Shown here piece by piece: positions 33,963 through 44,324 of a DNA stretch of 64,000 nt. The stretch's first letter is position 1, and each line of letters starts with the position of its first letter. The stretch spans positions 248,001 through 312,000 of the forward strand of contig BOKS01000002.1 of NCBI GenBank assembly GCA_016861105.1. The letters run 5' to 3'. The notes under the pieces are model-generated. The model searched no databases. It saw nothing but the letters and a program-made list of their open reading frames with translations, and was not told the DNA's origin. The position numbers and the translations under genes are program-made. This DNA comes from Betaproteobacteria bacterium. GTDB lineage: Bacteria > Pseudomonadota > Gammaproteobacteria > Burkholderiales > Casimicrobiaceae.

Positions 33963-36260
33963 TTGAGCGAGCTCGCGACCTATCCGGAAGGCACGCCGTT
34001 CAGCGGCCGCATCGGGCGCACCGCCGCCGCGTCGCAGCCCGCGTGGCCGCTGCCGAAGCAGGCGCGCGCCGGCGCGCCGAACGTGCTGGTGTTCCTGCTC
34101 GACGACGTCGGCTTCGCGCAACTCGGCTGCTTCGGCGCCGACATCCGCACGCCCGCGTTCGACCGCCTCGCGGCCGGCGGGCTGCGCTACCGCGACTTCC
34201 ACACCACGGCGATCTGCTCGCCGACGCGGGCGTGCCTGCTCACCGGCCGCAACCACCACTCGAACGGCGTCGGCATCATCCAGGAGATGGCCACCGGCTT
34301 CCCGGGCTACAACGGCATGGTGCCGCGGGAGAACGGGTTCCTCTCGGAGATGCTGCGCGCCGAGGGCTACGCGACGCTGGCGATCGGCAAGTGGCACCTC
34401 ACGCTCGCGAGCGAGTACGCCTCGGGTGCCTCGAAGGCGCGCTGGCCGCTGGCGCGCGGCTTCGAGCGCTTCTACGGCTTCATCGGCGGCAAGACCAACC
34501 AGTGGTGGCCGACGCTCGCGCACGACAACCACTACATCGACCCGCCGCGCCGGCCCGAGGACGGCTACCACCTGAACGCCGACCTGGCCGACCGCGCGAT
34601 CGAGTACATCACCGACCTGCGCACGGTCGCGCCGGGCAAGCCGTTCTTCATGTACTACTGCCTCGCCGCCGGGCACGCGCCGCACCACGTCGAGAAGACG
34701 TGGATCGACCGCTACCGCGGCCAGTTCGACGGCGGCTGGGACAAGTGGCGCGAGGAGGTGTTCGCGCGCCAGCTCGCGATGGGCGTCGTCCCGCCGGGGA
34801 CGCGGCTGTCGCCGCGCCCGCCGTGGGTGGGGGCCTGGGACACGCTCGACGCGCCGGCGCGCCGCCTCTATGCCAGGCAGATGGAGGTGTACGCCGCGTT
34901 CCTCGAGCAGACCGACCACCACGTCGGGCGCGTGCTCGACTTCATCGAGCGCATCGGGGAGCTGGACGACACGCTGATCCTGCTCGCCTCGGACAACGGC
35001 GCCTCGGCCGAGGGCGGCGAGCACGGCTCGTTCAACGAGAACCAGTTCGTGAACCGCGTCGAGCCGACGGTCGAGCAGAACCTCGCCCACCTCGACGACT
35101 GGGGCGGCGTCAGGTCGTTCCCGAACTACTCGTGGGGCTGGGCCTGGGCGGGCAACACGCCGCTGCGGCGCTGGAAGCGCTACCTCCACCAGGGCGGCAT
35201 GAGCGACCCGCTGATCGTGCACTGGCCGGGCGGCATCGCCGCCCGCGGCGAGGTGCGGGGGCAGTACGTGCACGTCGTCGACGTGACCCCGACGATCCTC
35301 GACGCGCTCGGGCTCGCGGCGCCCGCGACGCTCGACGGCATCCCGCAGCGTCCGCTGGAGGGCGTGAGCTTCGCGCACACGTTCGGCGACGCGGCCGCGC
35401 CGACGCGCAAGGAAGTGCAGTACTACGAGATGATCGGCTCGCGCGCGCTGTGGGCCGGCGGCTGGAAGGCCGTCGTCGAGCAGCCGCAGGGCGAGCCGCT
35501 GACCGACGCGGCGCTGGCCGCGCAGCGCTGGGAGCTGTATCACGTCGAGCGCGACTTCTCCGAGTGCGAGGACCTCGCCGACCGGCACCCGGCGAAGCTT
35601 CGTGAGCTGGTCGAGCGCTGGTGGGTCGAGGCCGGCAAGTACAACGTCCTGCCGCTCGACTCGCGGATGCAGCTGCGCATGGGCGAACGCAAGCCGGGCA
35701 CGCGGCCTGCGGGCAATCGCCACGTCTACTACCCCGGCGGCTCGCCGCAGTTCGAGTACACGGCGGTCGACGTGAAGAACCGCTCGCACACCATCACCGC
35801 CGAGGTCGAGATTCCGGCCGCGGGGGCCGAGGGCGTGCTGCTCGCGCACGGCAGCTGGTTCGCCGGGTACTCCCTGTACGTCAAGGACCGCCGCCTCGTC
35901 TACGTGCACAACCACCTCGGGCTCGCCGAGTACCGCATCGCGTCGACCGAGGCGCTGCCCGCCGGGCGGCTCGTGCTGCGGTTCCGCTTCACGCGCACCG
36001 GCGAGCATCGCGGCCGCGGCGCGCTGTTCGTGGGCGAGCGGATGATCGGCGAGGGCGAGATCCCGCACACGGTACCGCACGTGATCGAGACCTCCGGCGA
36101 GGGCCTGTGCTGCGGCTACGACAGCGGCCTGCCGGTCACCGACGACTATCGCTCGCCGTTCCGCTTCACCGGCCGCATCGACAGGGTGATCGTCGAGGTC
36201 GAGGACGCGCCGCCGGCCGACGACGGGGCGCTGCTGCGCGCGGCGCTGACCGACCACTGA
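33963..36260 (+). CDS. Arylsulfatase (type I, formylglycine-dependent)
   Basis: 765-residue sulfatase that hydrolyses sulfate esters. The metal site opens with NVLVFLLDDVGFAQLG; the active-site Cys that becomes formylglycine is in CSPTRACLLTGR; further motifs are GKWHLTL, LLASDNGASAEGGEHGSF and HYIDPPRRPEDGYH. The long C-terminal part (about 590-765) is a beta-rich extension as in PAS-type arylsulfatases. The start is TTG 33963, supported by GAGGAG 5 bases before it; no ATG exists nearby in frame. It has no signal peptide from this start, so it is probably cytoplasmic. It is under an adjacent GntR repressor and followed by a solute-binding protein. Confidence 0.9.
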   Translation: MSELATYPEGTPFSGRIGRTAAASQPAWPLPKQARAGAPNVLVFLLDDVGFAQLGCFGADIRTPAFDRLAAGGLRYRDFHTTAICSPTRACLLTGRNHHSNGVGIIQEMATGFPGYNGMVPRENGFLSEMLRAEGYATLAIGKWHLTLASEYASGASKARWPLARGFERFYGFIGGKTNQWWPTLAHDNHYIDPPRRPEDGYHLNADLADRAIEYITDLRTVAPGKPFFMYYCLAAGHAPHHVEKTWIDRYRGQFDGGWDKWREEVFARQLAMGVVPPGTRLSPRPPWVGAWDTLDAPARRLYARQMEVYAAFLEQTDHHVGRVLDFIERIGELDDTLILLASDNGASAEGGEHGSFNENQFVNRVEPTVEQNLAHLDDWGGVRSFPNYSWGWAWAGNTPLRRWKRYLHQGGMSDPLIVHWPGGIAARGEVRGQYVHVVDVTPTILDALGLAAPATLDGIPQRPLEGVSFAHTFGDAAAPTRKEVQYYEMIGSRALWAGGWKAVVEQPQGEPLTDAALAAQRWELYHVERDFSECEDLADRHPAKLRELVERWWVEAGKYNVLPLDSRMQLRMGERKPGTRPAGNRHVYYPGGSPQFEYTAVDVKNRSHTITAEVEIPAAGAEGVLLAHGSWFAGYSLYVKDRRLVYVHNHLGLAEYRIASTEALPAGRLVLRFRFTRTGEHRGRGALFVGERMIGEGEIPHTVPHVIETSGEGLCCGYDSGLPVTDDYRSPFRFTGRIDRVIVEVEDAPPADDGALLRAALTDH

Positions 36261-36276
36261 CGAGAAGGCACCGACC

Positions 36277-37236
36277 ATGACACGAACGATCCGACGCTGG
36301 CTGCTGTCCTTCGCCGCCTGCCTGTGCACGGCCGCGGCCGGCGCGCAGCCCTATCCGTCGCAGCCGGTCAAGCTGATCGTCCCCTATCCCGCCGGCGGGA
36401 ACACCGACATCGTCGCGCGGCTGTACGCGCAGAAGCTCGCGGAGCGGATCGGGCAGCCGGTCGTCATCGAGAACCGCGGCGGGGCGGCGGGCACGCTCGG
36501 CGTCGGCCTCGCCGCGAAGGCGCCCGCCGACGGCTACACGCTGGTCGTCGGCGACCTGGGCTCGCTCGTCATCGGTCCGATCTCCAAGCCCGGCATCGGC
36601 TACGACCCGCAGAAGGACTTCGCGCCCGTCGGCCTCGTGAGCGGCGTGTCGATCGTGGTGACGGTGCATCCGAAGTCGCCGATCGGTTCCACGGCCGACC
36701 TGCTCGCGCGCGCGAAGGCGCAGCCGGGCAAGCTGAACGTCGGCACCGGGGGGCAGGGCGGGCCGGGGCACCTCGCGCTGGAACTGCTCCGCTCGATGAC
36801 CGGGGCCGACATCGTGCACGTCCCGTTCAAGGGCGGCGCGCAGGCCGTGACCGCGCTGCTCGGCGAGCAGGTCGACGTCGTCATCGACGGCACGGCGATG
36901 GGACAGGTGAAGGGCGGGCGCCTGAAGGCGATCGCGGTCACCGGGCCGCGGCTCGCCGCGCTGCCCGACGTCGCCGGCATCGGCGAGACGGTCCAGGGCT
37001 TCGACTTCACGAACTGGTGGGGCATCCTGGCCCCTGCCGGCACGCCGCCGGCCGCCGTCGCCCGGCTGAACCAGGAGCTGACCGCCATCGCCGCCATGCC
37101 GGACGTGCGCGACCGGCTGACCGAGCTCGGCCTGTCGGCGCGCAGCAGCACGCCGCAGGCGTTCGCCGAGTTCCTCCGCAGCGAGACCCAGAAGGTCGAG
37201 CGCATCGTCCGCGACGCGGGCATCAAGTTCGAGTGA
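36277..37236 (+). CDS. Bug-family (TctC-type) periplasmic solute-binding protein
   Basis: 319 residues with a signal peptide (about 1-23, ending AAAGA). The Bug signature is clear: YPSQPVKLIVPYPAGGNTDIVARL, GQPVVIENRGGAAGTLG, KAPADGYTL, and VPFKGGAQAVTALLGEQVDV. These receptors bind carboxylates for tripartite tricarboxylate transporters; no TctA/TctB gene is adjacent, which is common because Bug genes are often orphans. It follows the sulfatase by 16 bases and probably delivers its sulfated or carboxylated substrate. Its last 14 bases overlap the convergent LysR gene. Confidence 0.92.
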   Translation: MTRTIRRWLLSFAACLCTAAAGAQPYPSQPVKLIVPYPAGGNTDIVARLYAQKLAERIGQPVVIENRGGAAGTLGVGLAAKAPADGYTLVVGDLGSLVIGPISKPGIGYDPQKDFAPVGLVSGVSIVVTVHPKSPIGSTADLLARAKAQPGKLNVGTGGQGGPGHLALELLRSMTGADIVHVPFKGGAQAVTALLGEQVDVVIDGTAMGQVKGGRLKAIAVTGPRLAALPDVAGIGETVQGFDFTNWWGILAPAGTPPAAVARLNQELTAIAAMPDVRDRLTELGLSARSSTPQAFAEFLRSETQKVERIVRDAGIKFE

Positions 37237-38176
37237 CGCCCCGCGCGAGCGGCGGACCGCGCGGCGTCGCGGTCCGCGCCGGCCGCAGCGGCTTGCCGAC
37301 GACCGATCCGACCAGCGCCACGCACGCGGACTGGAGCAGCGTCGCCGGGCGGTGCGCCGAGACGACGACCGCGAGCGAGCTGCGCAGCGCCGGCACGATC
37401 GCCCGGGCGCGCAGCCGGCGCGCGGCCGACTCGCCGCGCAGCGCCTGCGGCGAGAGGATCGCGTGGCCCAGCCCCTCGGCGACCAGTTCGACGATCGCGC
37501 TGACGGCGTCCACCTCGAGCGCGACCGTCGGGCGCCGCCCGATCGCCGCCAGCCGCGCCTCGACGAGCGCGCGGATCGCGTGCGGCCGGCTGGGGATGAT
37601 CAGCGGATAGTCCGGCAGGTCGCGCAGCCGGACGCTGCGCGCCTGCGCGCCGGCGCGGGCGTCGCGCGGCACGATCAGCGACAGGTCCTCGTCGAGCAGC
37701 GGGCGGACGTCGATCGCGGGCGAGGGCGCGGGGTTGTACACGAGCCCGATGTCGGCGCGTCCCACGACGATCCACTCGAGGATCGTCGACGACAGGCCCT
37801 CGACGATGCTCACCGTCGCCCGCGGGAAGCGCTGGCGGAAGGCGATCACCAGCGGCGCGGCGGCGAGCCGCGCCAGCGTCGGCGGCAGCGCCACGCTCAC
37901 GTGCCCGACCGGCTCGCCCTTCACCGCCTCCACCTCGGCGCGCGCGCGCGCGACCTGCTGGACGATGCCGCGGCCGTGGTCGAGCAGCCGCTTGCCGGCC
38001 TCGGTGGGCACCGCGCCGCGCCCGTTGCGCACGAGCAGGTTCTGGCGCAGCTCGACTTCGAGGGCGCGCACCTGCCGCGACAGCGCGGGCTGCGCGACGC
38101 CGAGCAGCCGCGCGGCCCGGCTGAAGCCGCCCGCGTCGGCGACCGCGACGAAGTACTCGAGCTGCTTCAGGTCCAC
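37223..38176 (-). CDS. LysR-family transcriptional regulator of the lig genes
   Basis: About 317 residues. The N-terminal winged helix is LKQLEYFVAVADAGGFSRAARLLGVAQPALSRQVRALE; the effector domain runs from GHVSVALPPT on. I chose GTG 38176, which gives the typical LysR opening (M)DLKQLEYF; GTG 38191 is an alternative. It is divergent from the ModA-like and lig genes. A palindrome with T-N11-A geometry lies 18 bases upstream and is repeated before ligK, so it most likely activates both promoters in response to a pathway intermediate and limits its own expression. Confidence 0.9.
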   Translation of the reverse strand: MDLKQLEYFVAVADAGGFSRAARLLGVAQPALSRQVRALEVELRQNLLVRNGRGAVPTEAGKRLLDHGRGIVQQVARARAEVEAVKGEPVGHVSVALPPTLARLAAAPLVIAFRQRFPRATVSIVEGLSSTILEWIVVGRADIGLVYNPAPSPAIDVRPLLDEDLSLIVPRDARAGAQARSVRLRDLPDYPLIIPSRPHAIRALVEARLAAIGRRPTVALEVDAVSAIVELVAEGLGHAILSPQALRGESAARRLRARAIVPALRSSLAVVVSAHRPATLLQSACVALVGSVVGKPLRPARTATPRGPPLARGVTRT

Positions 38177-38193
38177 GAGCCGTTGGGGCACGC

Positions 38194-38224
38194 ATGCCGG
38201 ATCGGCATAGCTGCTAGTCTAGCA
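38194..38224. promoter_or_regulatory. LysR box 1 (recognition plus activation palindromes)
   Basis: ATGCCGGATCGGCAT (38194-38208) is a perfect 6+3+6 palindrome with the T-N11-A spacing of LysR sites. Four bases later TGCTAGTCTAGCA (38212-38224) is a second perfect palindrome. The pair looks like a recognition site followed by an activation site in the gap between the LysR gene and the ModA-like gene. The 16 bases 38203-38218 recur at 39082-39097. Confidence 0.72.
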
Positions 38225-38360
38225 ATAGCGCTTTCGCGAGAACGGCGCGGCGGTGCAGACTCGCGCCTGCGGCCGCGGGGTGCCGCGGGCGGCCGCCGTC
38301 CGGGCCGGCGCGCCCGCGAGCGCCCGTGGCTCCGGCTCCTCCCCGACTCCCGCGCGCCCC

Positions 38361-39089
38361 ATGTCCGATCCGCTGAAGGTCCTGTCGTCGATGGCCACGC
38401 GCGAGGTGCTCGACGGGCTCGTGCGCGCGTTCGCGATGCGCTCGTCGCTCCCCGCGGTGCTCGAGTCGGCCGGCGGCGTCGACGTCGCGCGGCGCGTCGG
38501 CGCCGGCGAGCGCTGCGACGTCGTGGTGCTCGCCGGCGAGGCGATCGACGCCCTGATCGCCGACAAGCGCATCGTCGCGGGCAGCCGCACCGACGTCGCG
38601 CGCTCGGGCATCGCCGTGGCGGTGCCTGCCGGCGCGCCGCGGCCCGACATCGCCAGCGAAGCGGCGGTCCGCGACGCCGTGCTCGCCGCGCGCAGCGTCG
38701 GATTGTCGACCGGCCCCAGCGGCACCCACCTGCTGCGGCTCGTCGAGCGCTGGGGCATGGCCGAGGCGCTGCGCGGGCGCCTCGTGCAGGCGCCGCCGGG
38801 CACGCCGGTCGGCGCCCTCGTCGCCCGCGGGGAGGTCGCGCTGGGGTTCCAGCAGCTCGCGGAGCTGGTCGACGTGCCGGGGATCGACGTGCTCGGACTG
38901 CTGCCGGACGCGATCCAGCGCGAGACCACGTTCGCCGGCGGCGTCGCGGCGGCCTCGCCGCAGCCGGATCACGCGCGCGCGCTGCTGGCGTTCCTCGCCG
39001 CGCCGCAGGCCGACGACGCGAAGCGCCGCCACGGCATGGCGCCGCCGGCGCGCGGCGGCGGCGCGGCAAGCGATGCCGAACCGGCATAG
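38361..39089 (+). CDS. ModA-like substrate-binding domain protein, no signal peptide
   Basis: 242 residues with the fold of periplasmic molybdate/extracellular solute-binding proteins: LKVLSSMATREVLDGLVRAF, GERCDVVVLAGEAIDALIADKRI, SGIAVAVPAGAP, ARSVGLSTGPSGTHLLRLVERWG, GEVALGFQQLAELVDVPGID. The Met at 38361 leaves no export signal, and upstream in-frame codons do not encode one, so it may act in the cytoplasm rather than in transport. The role in the lig regulon is unknown. A LysR box overlaps its last codons. Confidence 0.75.
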   Translation: MSDPLKVLSSMATREVLDGLVRAFAMRSSLPAVLESAGGVDVARRVGAGERCDVVVLAGEAIDALIADKRIVAGSRTDVARSGIAVAVPAGAPRPDIASEAAVRDAVLAARSVGLSTGPSGTHLLRLVERWGMAEALRGRLVQAPPGTPVGALVARGEVALGFQQLAELVDVPGIDVLGLLPDAIQRETTFAGGVAAASPQPDHARALLAFLAAPQADDAKRRHGMAPPARGGGAASDAEPA

Positions 39090-39097
39090 CTGCTAGT
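39073..39097. promoter_or_regulatory. LysR box 2, upstream of ligK
   Basis: ATGCCGAACCGGCAT (39073-39087) repeats the symmetry of box 1 with a different centre (AAC for GAT), followed by the identical AGCTGCTAGT. The second palindrome is kept only as its left half (TGCTAG). It overlaps the last codons of the ModA-like gene and lies about 70 bases before ligK, so the lig genes probably have their own LysR-dependent promoter. Confidence 0.7.
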
Positions 39098-39166
39098 GCG
39101 GTCATCGCACTTTTCCATGACACGGCCTCGGCGCACACTCGCGGTCGAGAACCGGCGGGAGACGCG

Positions 39167-39871
39167 ATGGAGCGGGCGGGAAGGATGGGCGTGGCGGTGC
39201 GGGGCATCGAGCGTGCCGACGCCGGGGCGGTGCAGCGGCTCGCGCCCTTCGGCGTCGCCACGATCCACGAGGCGCAGGGCCGCACCGGCCTGCTGAAGCC
39301 GGCCGTGCGGCCGGCGTGGCCGGGCGCCGCCGTCTGCGGCACGGCGGTCACGGCGCTGCTGCAGCCCGGCGACAACTGGATGCTGCACGTGGTCGCCGAG
39401 ATGATCCGGCCCGGCGACGTCGTCGTCGCCGCGTGCACCGCCGACAACGAGGACGGCATGTTCGGCGAGCTGCTGGCGACCTCGTACCGCGCGCGCGGCG
39501 GCGCGGGGCTGGTCATCGACGCCGGGGTGCGCGACGTGCGCGCGCTGGCCGCGATGAGGTTCCCCGTCTGGTCGCGGGCCGTCCACGCGCGCGGCACGGT
39601 GAAGGCCGCGCTCGGGTCGGTCAACGTGCCGGTCGTGTGCGGGGGCATGCTCGTCGTGCCGGGCGATGCGATCGTCGCCGACGACGACGGCGTCGTGGTC
39701 GTGCCGCGCGAACGCGTCGCCGACGTGGCGGCGGCCGCCGAGGCGCGCGAGCGGAAGGAGGCGGCCACGCGCGAGCGCCTCGCCCGCGGCGAGCTCGGGC
39801 TCGACGTCTACGGCATGCGCGAGGCGCTGGCGAAGGCCGGCCTGCGCTACGAGGACGGCGTCCAAAACTAG
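39167..39871 (+). CDS. ligK: 4-carboxy-4-hydroxy-2-oxoadipate aldolase (LigK/RraA-like)
   Basis: Last step of the protocatechuate 4,5-cleavage pathway: splits 4-carboxy-4-hydroxy-2-oxoadipate into pyruvate and oxaloacetate. 234 residues with the RraA-like fold. Family blocks: FGVATIHEAQGRTGLLKP, LQPGDNWMLHVVAEMIRPGD, NEDGMFGELLATSYRARG (metal-site loop) and VIDAGVRDVRAL (RD motif binding pyruvate). ATG 39167 has GGGAG 5 bases upstream; ATG 39185 is an alternative. A repeat element touches its stop codon and separates it from ligI. Confidence 0.9.
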   Translation: MERAGRMGVAVRGIERADAGAVQRLAPFGVATIHEAQGRTGLLKPAVRPAWPGAAVCGTAVTALLQPGDNWMLHVVAEMIRPGDVVVAACTADNEDGMFGELLATSYRARGGAGLVIDAGVRDVRALAAMRFPVWSRAVHARGTVKAALGSVNVPVVCGGMLVVPGDAIVADDDGVVVVPRERVADVAAAAEARERKEAATRERLARGELGLDVYGMREALAKAGLRYEDGVQN

Positions 39872-39987
39872 GGTCAGACTCGAATTCCCCTTGTCTCCCA
39901 CCTCGACGTCCCCGGCCGGCGACCGATGCCCGCGACGCCCGACACCCGACGCTGACCCCCGTGGCCGCGAAATGCGAGTCTGACCCT
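39870..39987. repeat. 118-bp element with 13-bp inverted ends between ligK and ligI
   Basis: AGGGTCAGACTCG (39870-39882) and CGAGTCTGACCCT (39975-39987) are perfect inverted repeats; the match extends imperfectly by a few bases on each side. The intervening sequence codes for nothing recognisable. GGGTCAGACTCG-type ends recur as dispersed repeats in many Beta- and Gammaproteobacteria, so this looks like a paired REP or a small non-autonomous element. Its left end overlaps the ligK TAG and its right end is 15 bases from the ligI ATG. Confidence 0.75.
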
Positions 39988-40002
39988 CATTGGCTGGCGC
40001 GC

Positions 40003-40878
40003 ATGGATCCCGACTGGCTGCCGTTCTGCCCGAACCCGACGAAGCCGCGCTACGTGCCGCCGCCGGGTGCGGTCGACGCCCACTGCCACGTGTTCGGGCC
40101 CGCGGCGGCGTTCCCGTTCGCGCCGGAGCGCAAGTACACGCCCTGCGACGCGTCGAAGGACCAGCTGTTCGCGCTGCGCGACTTCCTCGGCTTCGCGCGC
40201 AGCGTCGTCGTGCAGGCGACCTGCCACGGCACCGACAACCGCGCGCTGGTCGACGCCCTCGTCCACTCGGACGGCCGGGCGCGCGGCGTCGCGTCGGTGG
40301 CGCGCGACGTCACCGATGACGAGCTGCGCGCGCTGCACGCGGCCGGCGTGCGCGGCACGCGCTTCAACTTCCTCCGGCGCCTCGTCGACTTCACGCCGCG
40401 CGAGGTGCTCGCCGAGCTCGCGCAGCGCATCGCGCCGCTCGGCTGGCACGTGGTCGTCTACTTCGAGGCGGCGGACCTGCCGGAGCTGTGGGACTTCTTC
40501 ACGAGCCTGCCCACGACCGTCGTCGTCGACCACATGGGCCGGCCCGACGTGACGCGCCCCGTGGACGGCCCGGAGTTCGCGCGGTTCCTGCGGCTGCTGC
40601 AGGAGCACCCGAACATCTGGTCGAAGGTGAGCTGCCCCGAGCGGCTGTCGAAGTCGGGGCCGCCCGGCTACGACGACGTCGTGCCGTTCGCACGGGCGGT
40701 CGTCGAGCGCTTCCCCGACCGCGTGCTGTGGGGCACCGACTGGCCGCACCCGAACATGAAGGGCCACATGCCCGACGACGGGCACCTGGTGGACGTGATC
40801 CCGCGCATCGCGGTCACGGCCGACCTCCAGCGCCGGCTGCTCGTCGACAACCCGATGCGCCTCTACTGGAACGACTGA
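40003..40878 (+). CDS. ligI: 2-pyrone-4,6-dicarboxylate hydrolase
   Basis: Opens the PDC lactone to 4-oxalomesaconate. 291 residues of the amidohydrolase superfamily. Recognisable LigI blocks: PRYVPPPGAVDAHCHVFGPA (the HxH metal motif), FALRDFLGFARSVVVQ, CHGTDNRALVDAL, GTRFNFLRRLV, VVVDHMGRPDV, and the terminal WGTDWPHPNMKGHMPDDG. Catalytic Asp is in GTDWPHP. No good ribosome site precedes the ATG, possibly because the repeat element inserted there. ligA follows after 2 bases. Confidence 0.95.
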   Translation: MDPDWLPFCPNPTKPRYVPPPGAVDAHCHVFGPAAAFPFAPERKYTPCDASKDQLFALRDFLGFARSVVVQATCHGTDNRALVDALVHSDGRARGVASVARDVTDDELRALHAAGVRGTRFNFLRRLVDFTPREVLAELAQRIAPLGWHVVVYFEAADLPELWDFFTSLPTTVVVDHMGRPDVTRPVDGPEFARFLRLLQEHPNIWSKVSCPERLSKSGPPGYDDVVPFARAVVERFPDRVLWGTDWPHPNMKGHMPDDGHLVDVIPRIAVTADLQRRLLVDNPMRLYWND

Positions 40879-40880
40879 CG

Positions 40881-41276
40881 ATGCCGGGCTACAACGACGC
40901 GTTCAAGGACATCCCGGGCACGACGGTGTTCGACGCCACGCAGTCGCGCCTCGGCTACCACCTCAACATGTTCTGCATGTCGCTCATGAAGGCGGAGAAC
41001 CGCGCTGCGTTCAAGGCCGACGAGCGCGGCTACCTCGCGCAGTTCCCGATGAGCGACGCGCAGCGCCAGGCCGTGCTCGACCGGGACTACAATCGCATGA
41101 TCGCGCTGGGCGGCAACATCTACTTCCTCGCGAAGATCGGCGCCACCGACGGGCACTCGTTCCAGAACCTGGCCGCGAAGATGACGGGCATGTCCGAGGA
41201 GGCCTACCGGAGCATGATGATCGCCGGCGGGCGGCCCGCGCAGGGCCACCGCAGCCGCAGCGATCCGTCGAGATAG
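40881..41276 (+). CDS. ligA: Protocatechuate 4,5-dioxygenase alpha subunit
   Basis: Small, all-helical subunit that caps the active site of the LigAB extradiol dioxygenase. 131 residues. Family features: DIPGTTVFDATQSRLGYHLN at the N-terminus, FKADERGYLAQFPMSDAQRQAV, and ALGGNIYFLAKIGATDGHSF. It starts 2 bases after ligI and is followed by ligB after a 3-base gap. The C-terminal 15 residues are basic and probably disordered. Confidence 0.94.
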   Translation: MPGYNDAFKDIPGTTVFDATQSRLGYHLNMFCMSLMKAENRAAFKADERGYLAQFPMSDAQRQAVLDRDYNRMIALGGNIYFLAKIGATDGHSFQNLAAKMTGMSEEAYRSMMIAGGRPAQGHRSRSDPSR

Positions 41277-43066
<1,790 letters not shown>

Positions 43067-43110
43067 GCAACCGCGTTGCGGAGCGTGCGGGGGCGCCACG
43101 GAGGGACGAC

Positions 43111-43458
43111 ATGCAGCAGAGGGACTACGGCATCCCGGGAACGCCGATCTTCGACGGCGCGATGGCCGCGAAGGGCTATGCCCTCAACCGGATGTGCTAC
43201 TCGTTCAACGCGGCGGAGAACCGCGAGGCGTTCCGGCGCGACGAGGAGGCGTACTGCCGCAGCTACGGGCTGAGCGGCGAGCAGCGGGCCGCCGTCGCGA
43301 GCCGCAACGTGCTGCAGCTGATCGCGGCCGGCGGCAACATCTACTACCTGGCGAAGTTCGCGGGCATCCTCGGGCTCGACGTGCAGGACATCGGCGCGCA
43401 GCAGACCGGGATGACCAAGGAGGCGTTCAAGGCCCGGCTGGTCGAGGCGGGGAGGTGA
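43111..43458 (+). CDS. Second LigA-type extradiol dioxygenase alpha subunit
   Basis: 115 residues, clearly homologous to the first LigA but diverged: GIPGTPIFDGAMAAKGYALN, FRRDEEAYCRSYGLSGEQRAAV, AAGGNIYYLAKFAGILGLDV. It lacks the basic tail of the first copy. GGAGG precedes the ATG. It is paired with its own LigB-type subunit. The substrate may be a related catechol such as gallate or 3-O-methylgallate rather than protocatechuate; this cannot be decided from sequence alone. Confidence 0.88.
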   Translation: MQQRDYGIPGTPIFDGAMAAKGYALNRMCYSFNAAENREAFRRDEEAYCRSYGLSGEQRAAVASRNVLQLIAAGGNIYYLAKFAGILGLDVQDIGAQQTGMTKEAFKARLVEAGR

Positions 43459-43460
43459 CC

Positions 43461-44324
43461 GTGGCCACGATCGTCGGAGCCGTCACGTCGTCGCACGTTC
43501 CGGCCATCGGCCGGGCGCTCGAGAAGGGCCTGCAGCAGGACCCGTACTGGCAGCCGTTCTTCGCGGGCTACCCGCCCGCGCAGCGCTGGATCGCGCAGGC
43601 GAAGCCGGACGTCGCGGTCGTGTTCTACCAGGACCACGGCCTCAACTTCTTCCTGGACGCGATGCCGACGTTCGCCGTCGGCGCCGCGGCCGAGTACCGC
43701 AACGCCGACGAGGGCTGGGGCATCCCCACGGTCGCGCCGTTCCGCGGCGACCCGGCGCTGTCGTGGCACGTCATCGAGACGCTGGTCGCCGACGAGTTCG
43801 ACGTCACGACCTGCCAGCGGATGCTGGTCGACCACGCGCTCACGCTGCCGATGGCGCTGCTGTGGCCGGGCGGCGGCGCGTGGCCGGTGCGCATCGTCCC
43901 GATCACGATGAACCACGTGCAGCACCCGCTGCCGTCGCCGCGCCGTGCCTACAGGCTCGGCCAGTCGGTCGGCCGCGCGCTGGCGTCGTGGCCCGGCGAC
44001 GAGCGCATCGTCGTCCTGGGCACCGGCGGACTGTCGCACCAGCTCGACGGCCGGCGCGCCGGGTTCATCAACAAGCCGTTCGACCTGATGTGCATGGACG
44101 CGCTGGTGGACGAGCCGGAGAAGCTCACGCGCTACTCGGCGCTCGACCTCGTGCGCGAGGCCGGGGCGCAGGGCACCGAGCTCATGGCGTGGATCGCGGC
44201 GCGCGCCGCGCTGCCGGGGCGCGTGCGCAAGGTCCATGCGCACTACCACGTGCCGGTCTCCAACACCGCGGCCGGGCTCATGGTGTTCGAGCCCGAGTCG
44301 GCGGTGCTGGCCCGCGCCGCTTAG
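43461..44324 (+). CDS. Second LigB-type extradiol dioxygenase beta subunit
   Basis: 287 residues. Iron ligands and base are kept: His in TSSHVPAI, His in YQDHGLNFF, Glu in GAQGTELMAW, catalytic His in GTGGLSHQLDGRRAG. Around them the sequence differs from the first LigB: YQDHGLNFFLDAMPTF for [16 protein letters not shown], and EGWGIPTVAPF for [11 protein letters not shown], so substrate range probably differs. GTG 43461 has GGGGAGG 5 bases upstream and aligns with the family start; GTG 43455 overlaps the alpha-subunit stop and is an alternative. Confidence 0.88.
   Translation: MATIVGAVTSSHVPAIGRALEKGLQQDPYWQPFFAGYPPAQRWIAQAKPDVAVVFYQDHGLNFFLDAMPTFAVGAAAEYRNADEGWGIPTVAPFRGDPALSWHVIETLVADEFDVTTCQRMLVDHALTLPMALLWPGGGAWPVRIVPITMNHVQHPLPSPRRAYRLGQSVGRALASWPGDERIVVLGTGGLSHQLDGRRAGFINKPFDLMCMDALVDEPEKLTRYSALDLVREAGAQGTELMAWIAARAALPGRVRKVHAHYHVPVSNTAAGLMVFEPESAVLARAA

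Noticed and set aside
36600..38195. 531-codon minus-strand frame overlapping the LysR gene
   Set aside because: It is an out-of-frame shadow; the LysR frame has the full helix-turn-helix and effector domain.
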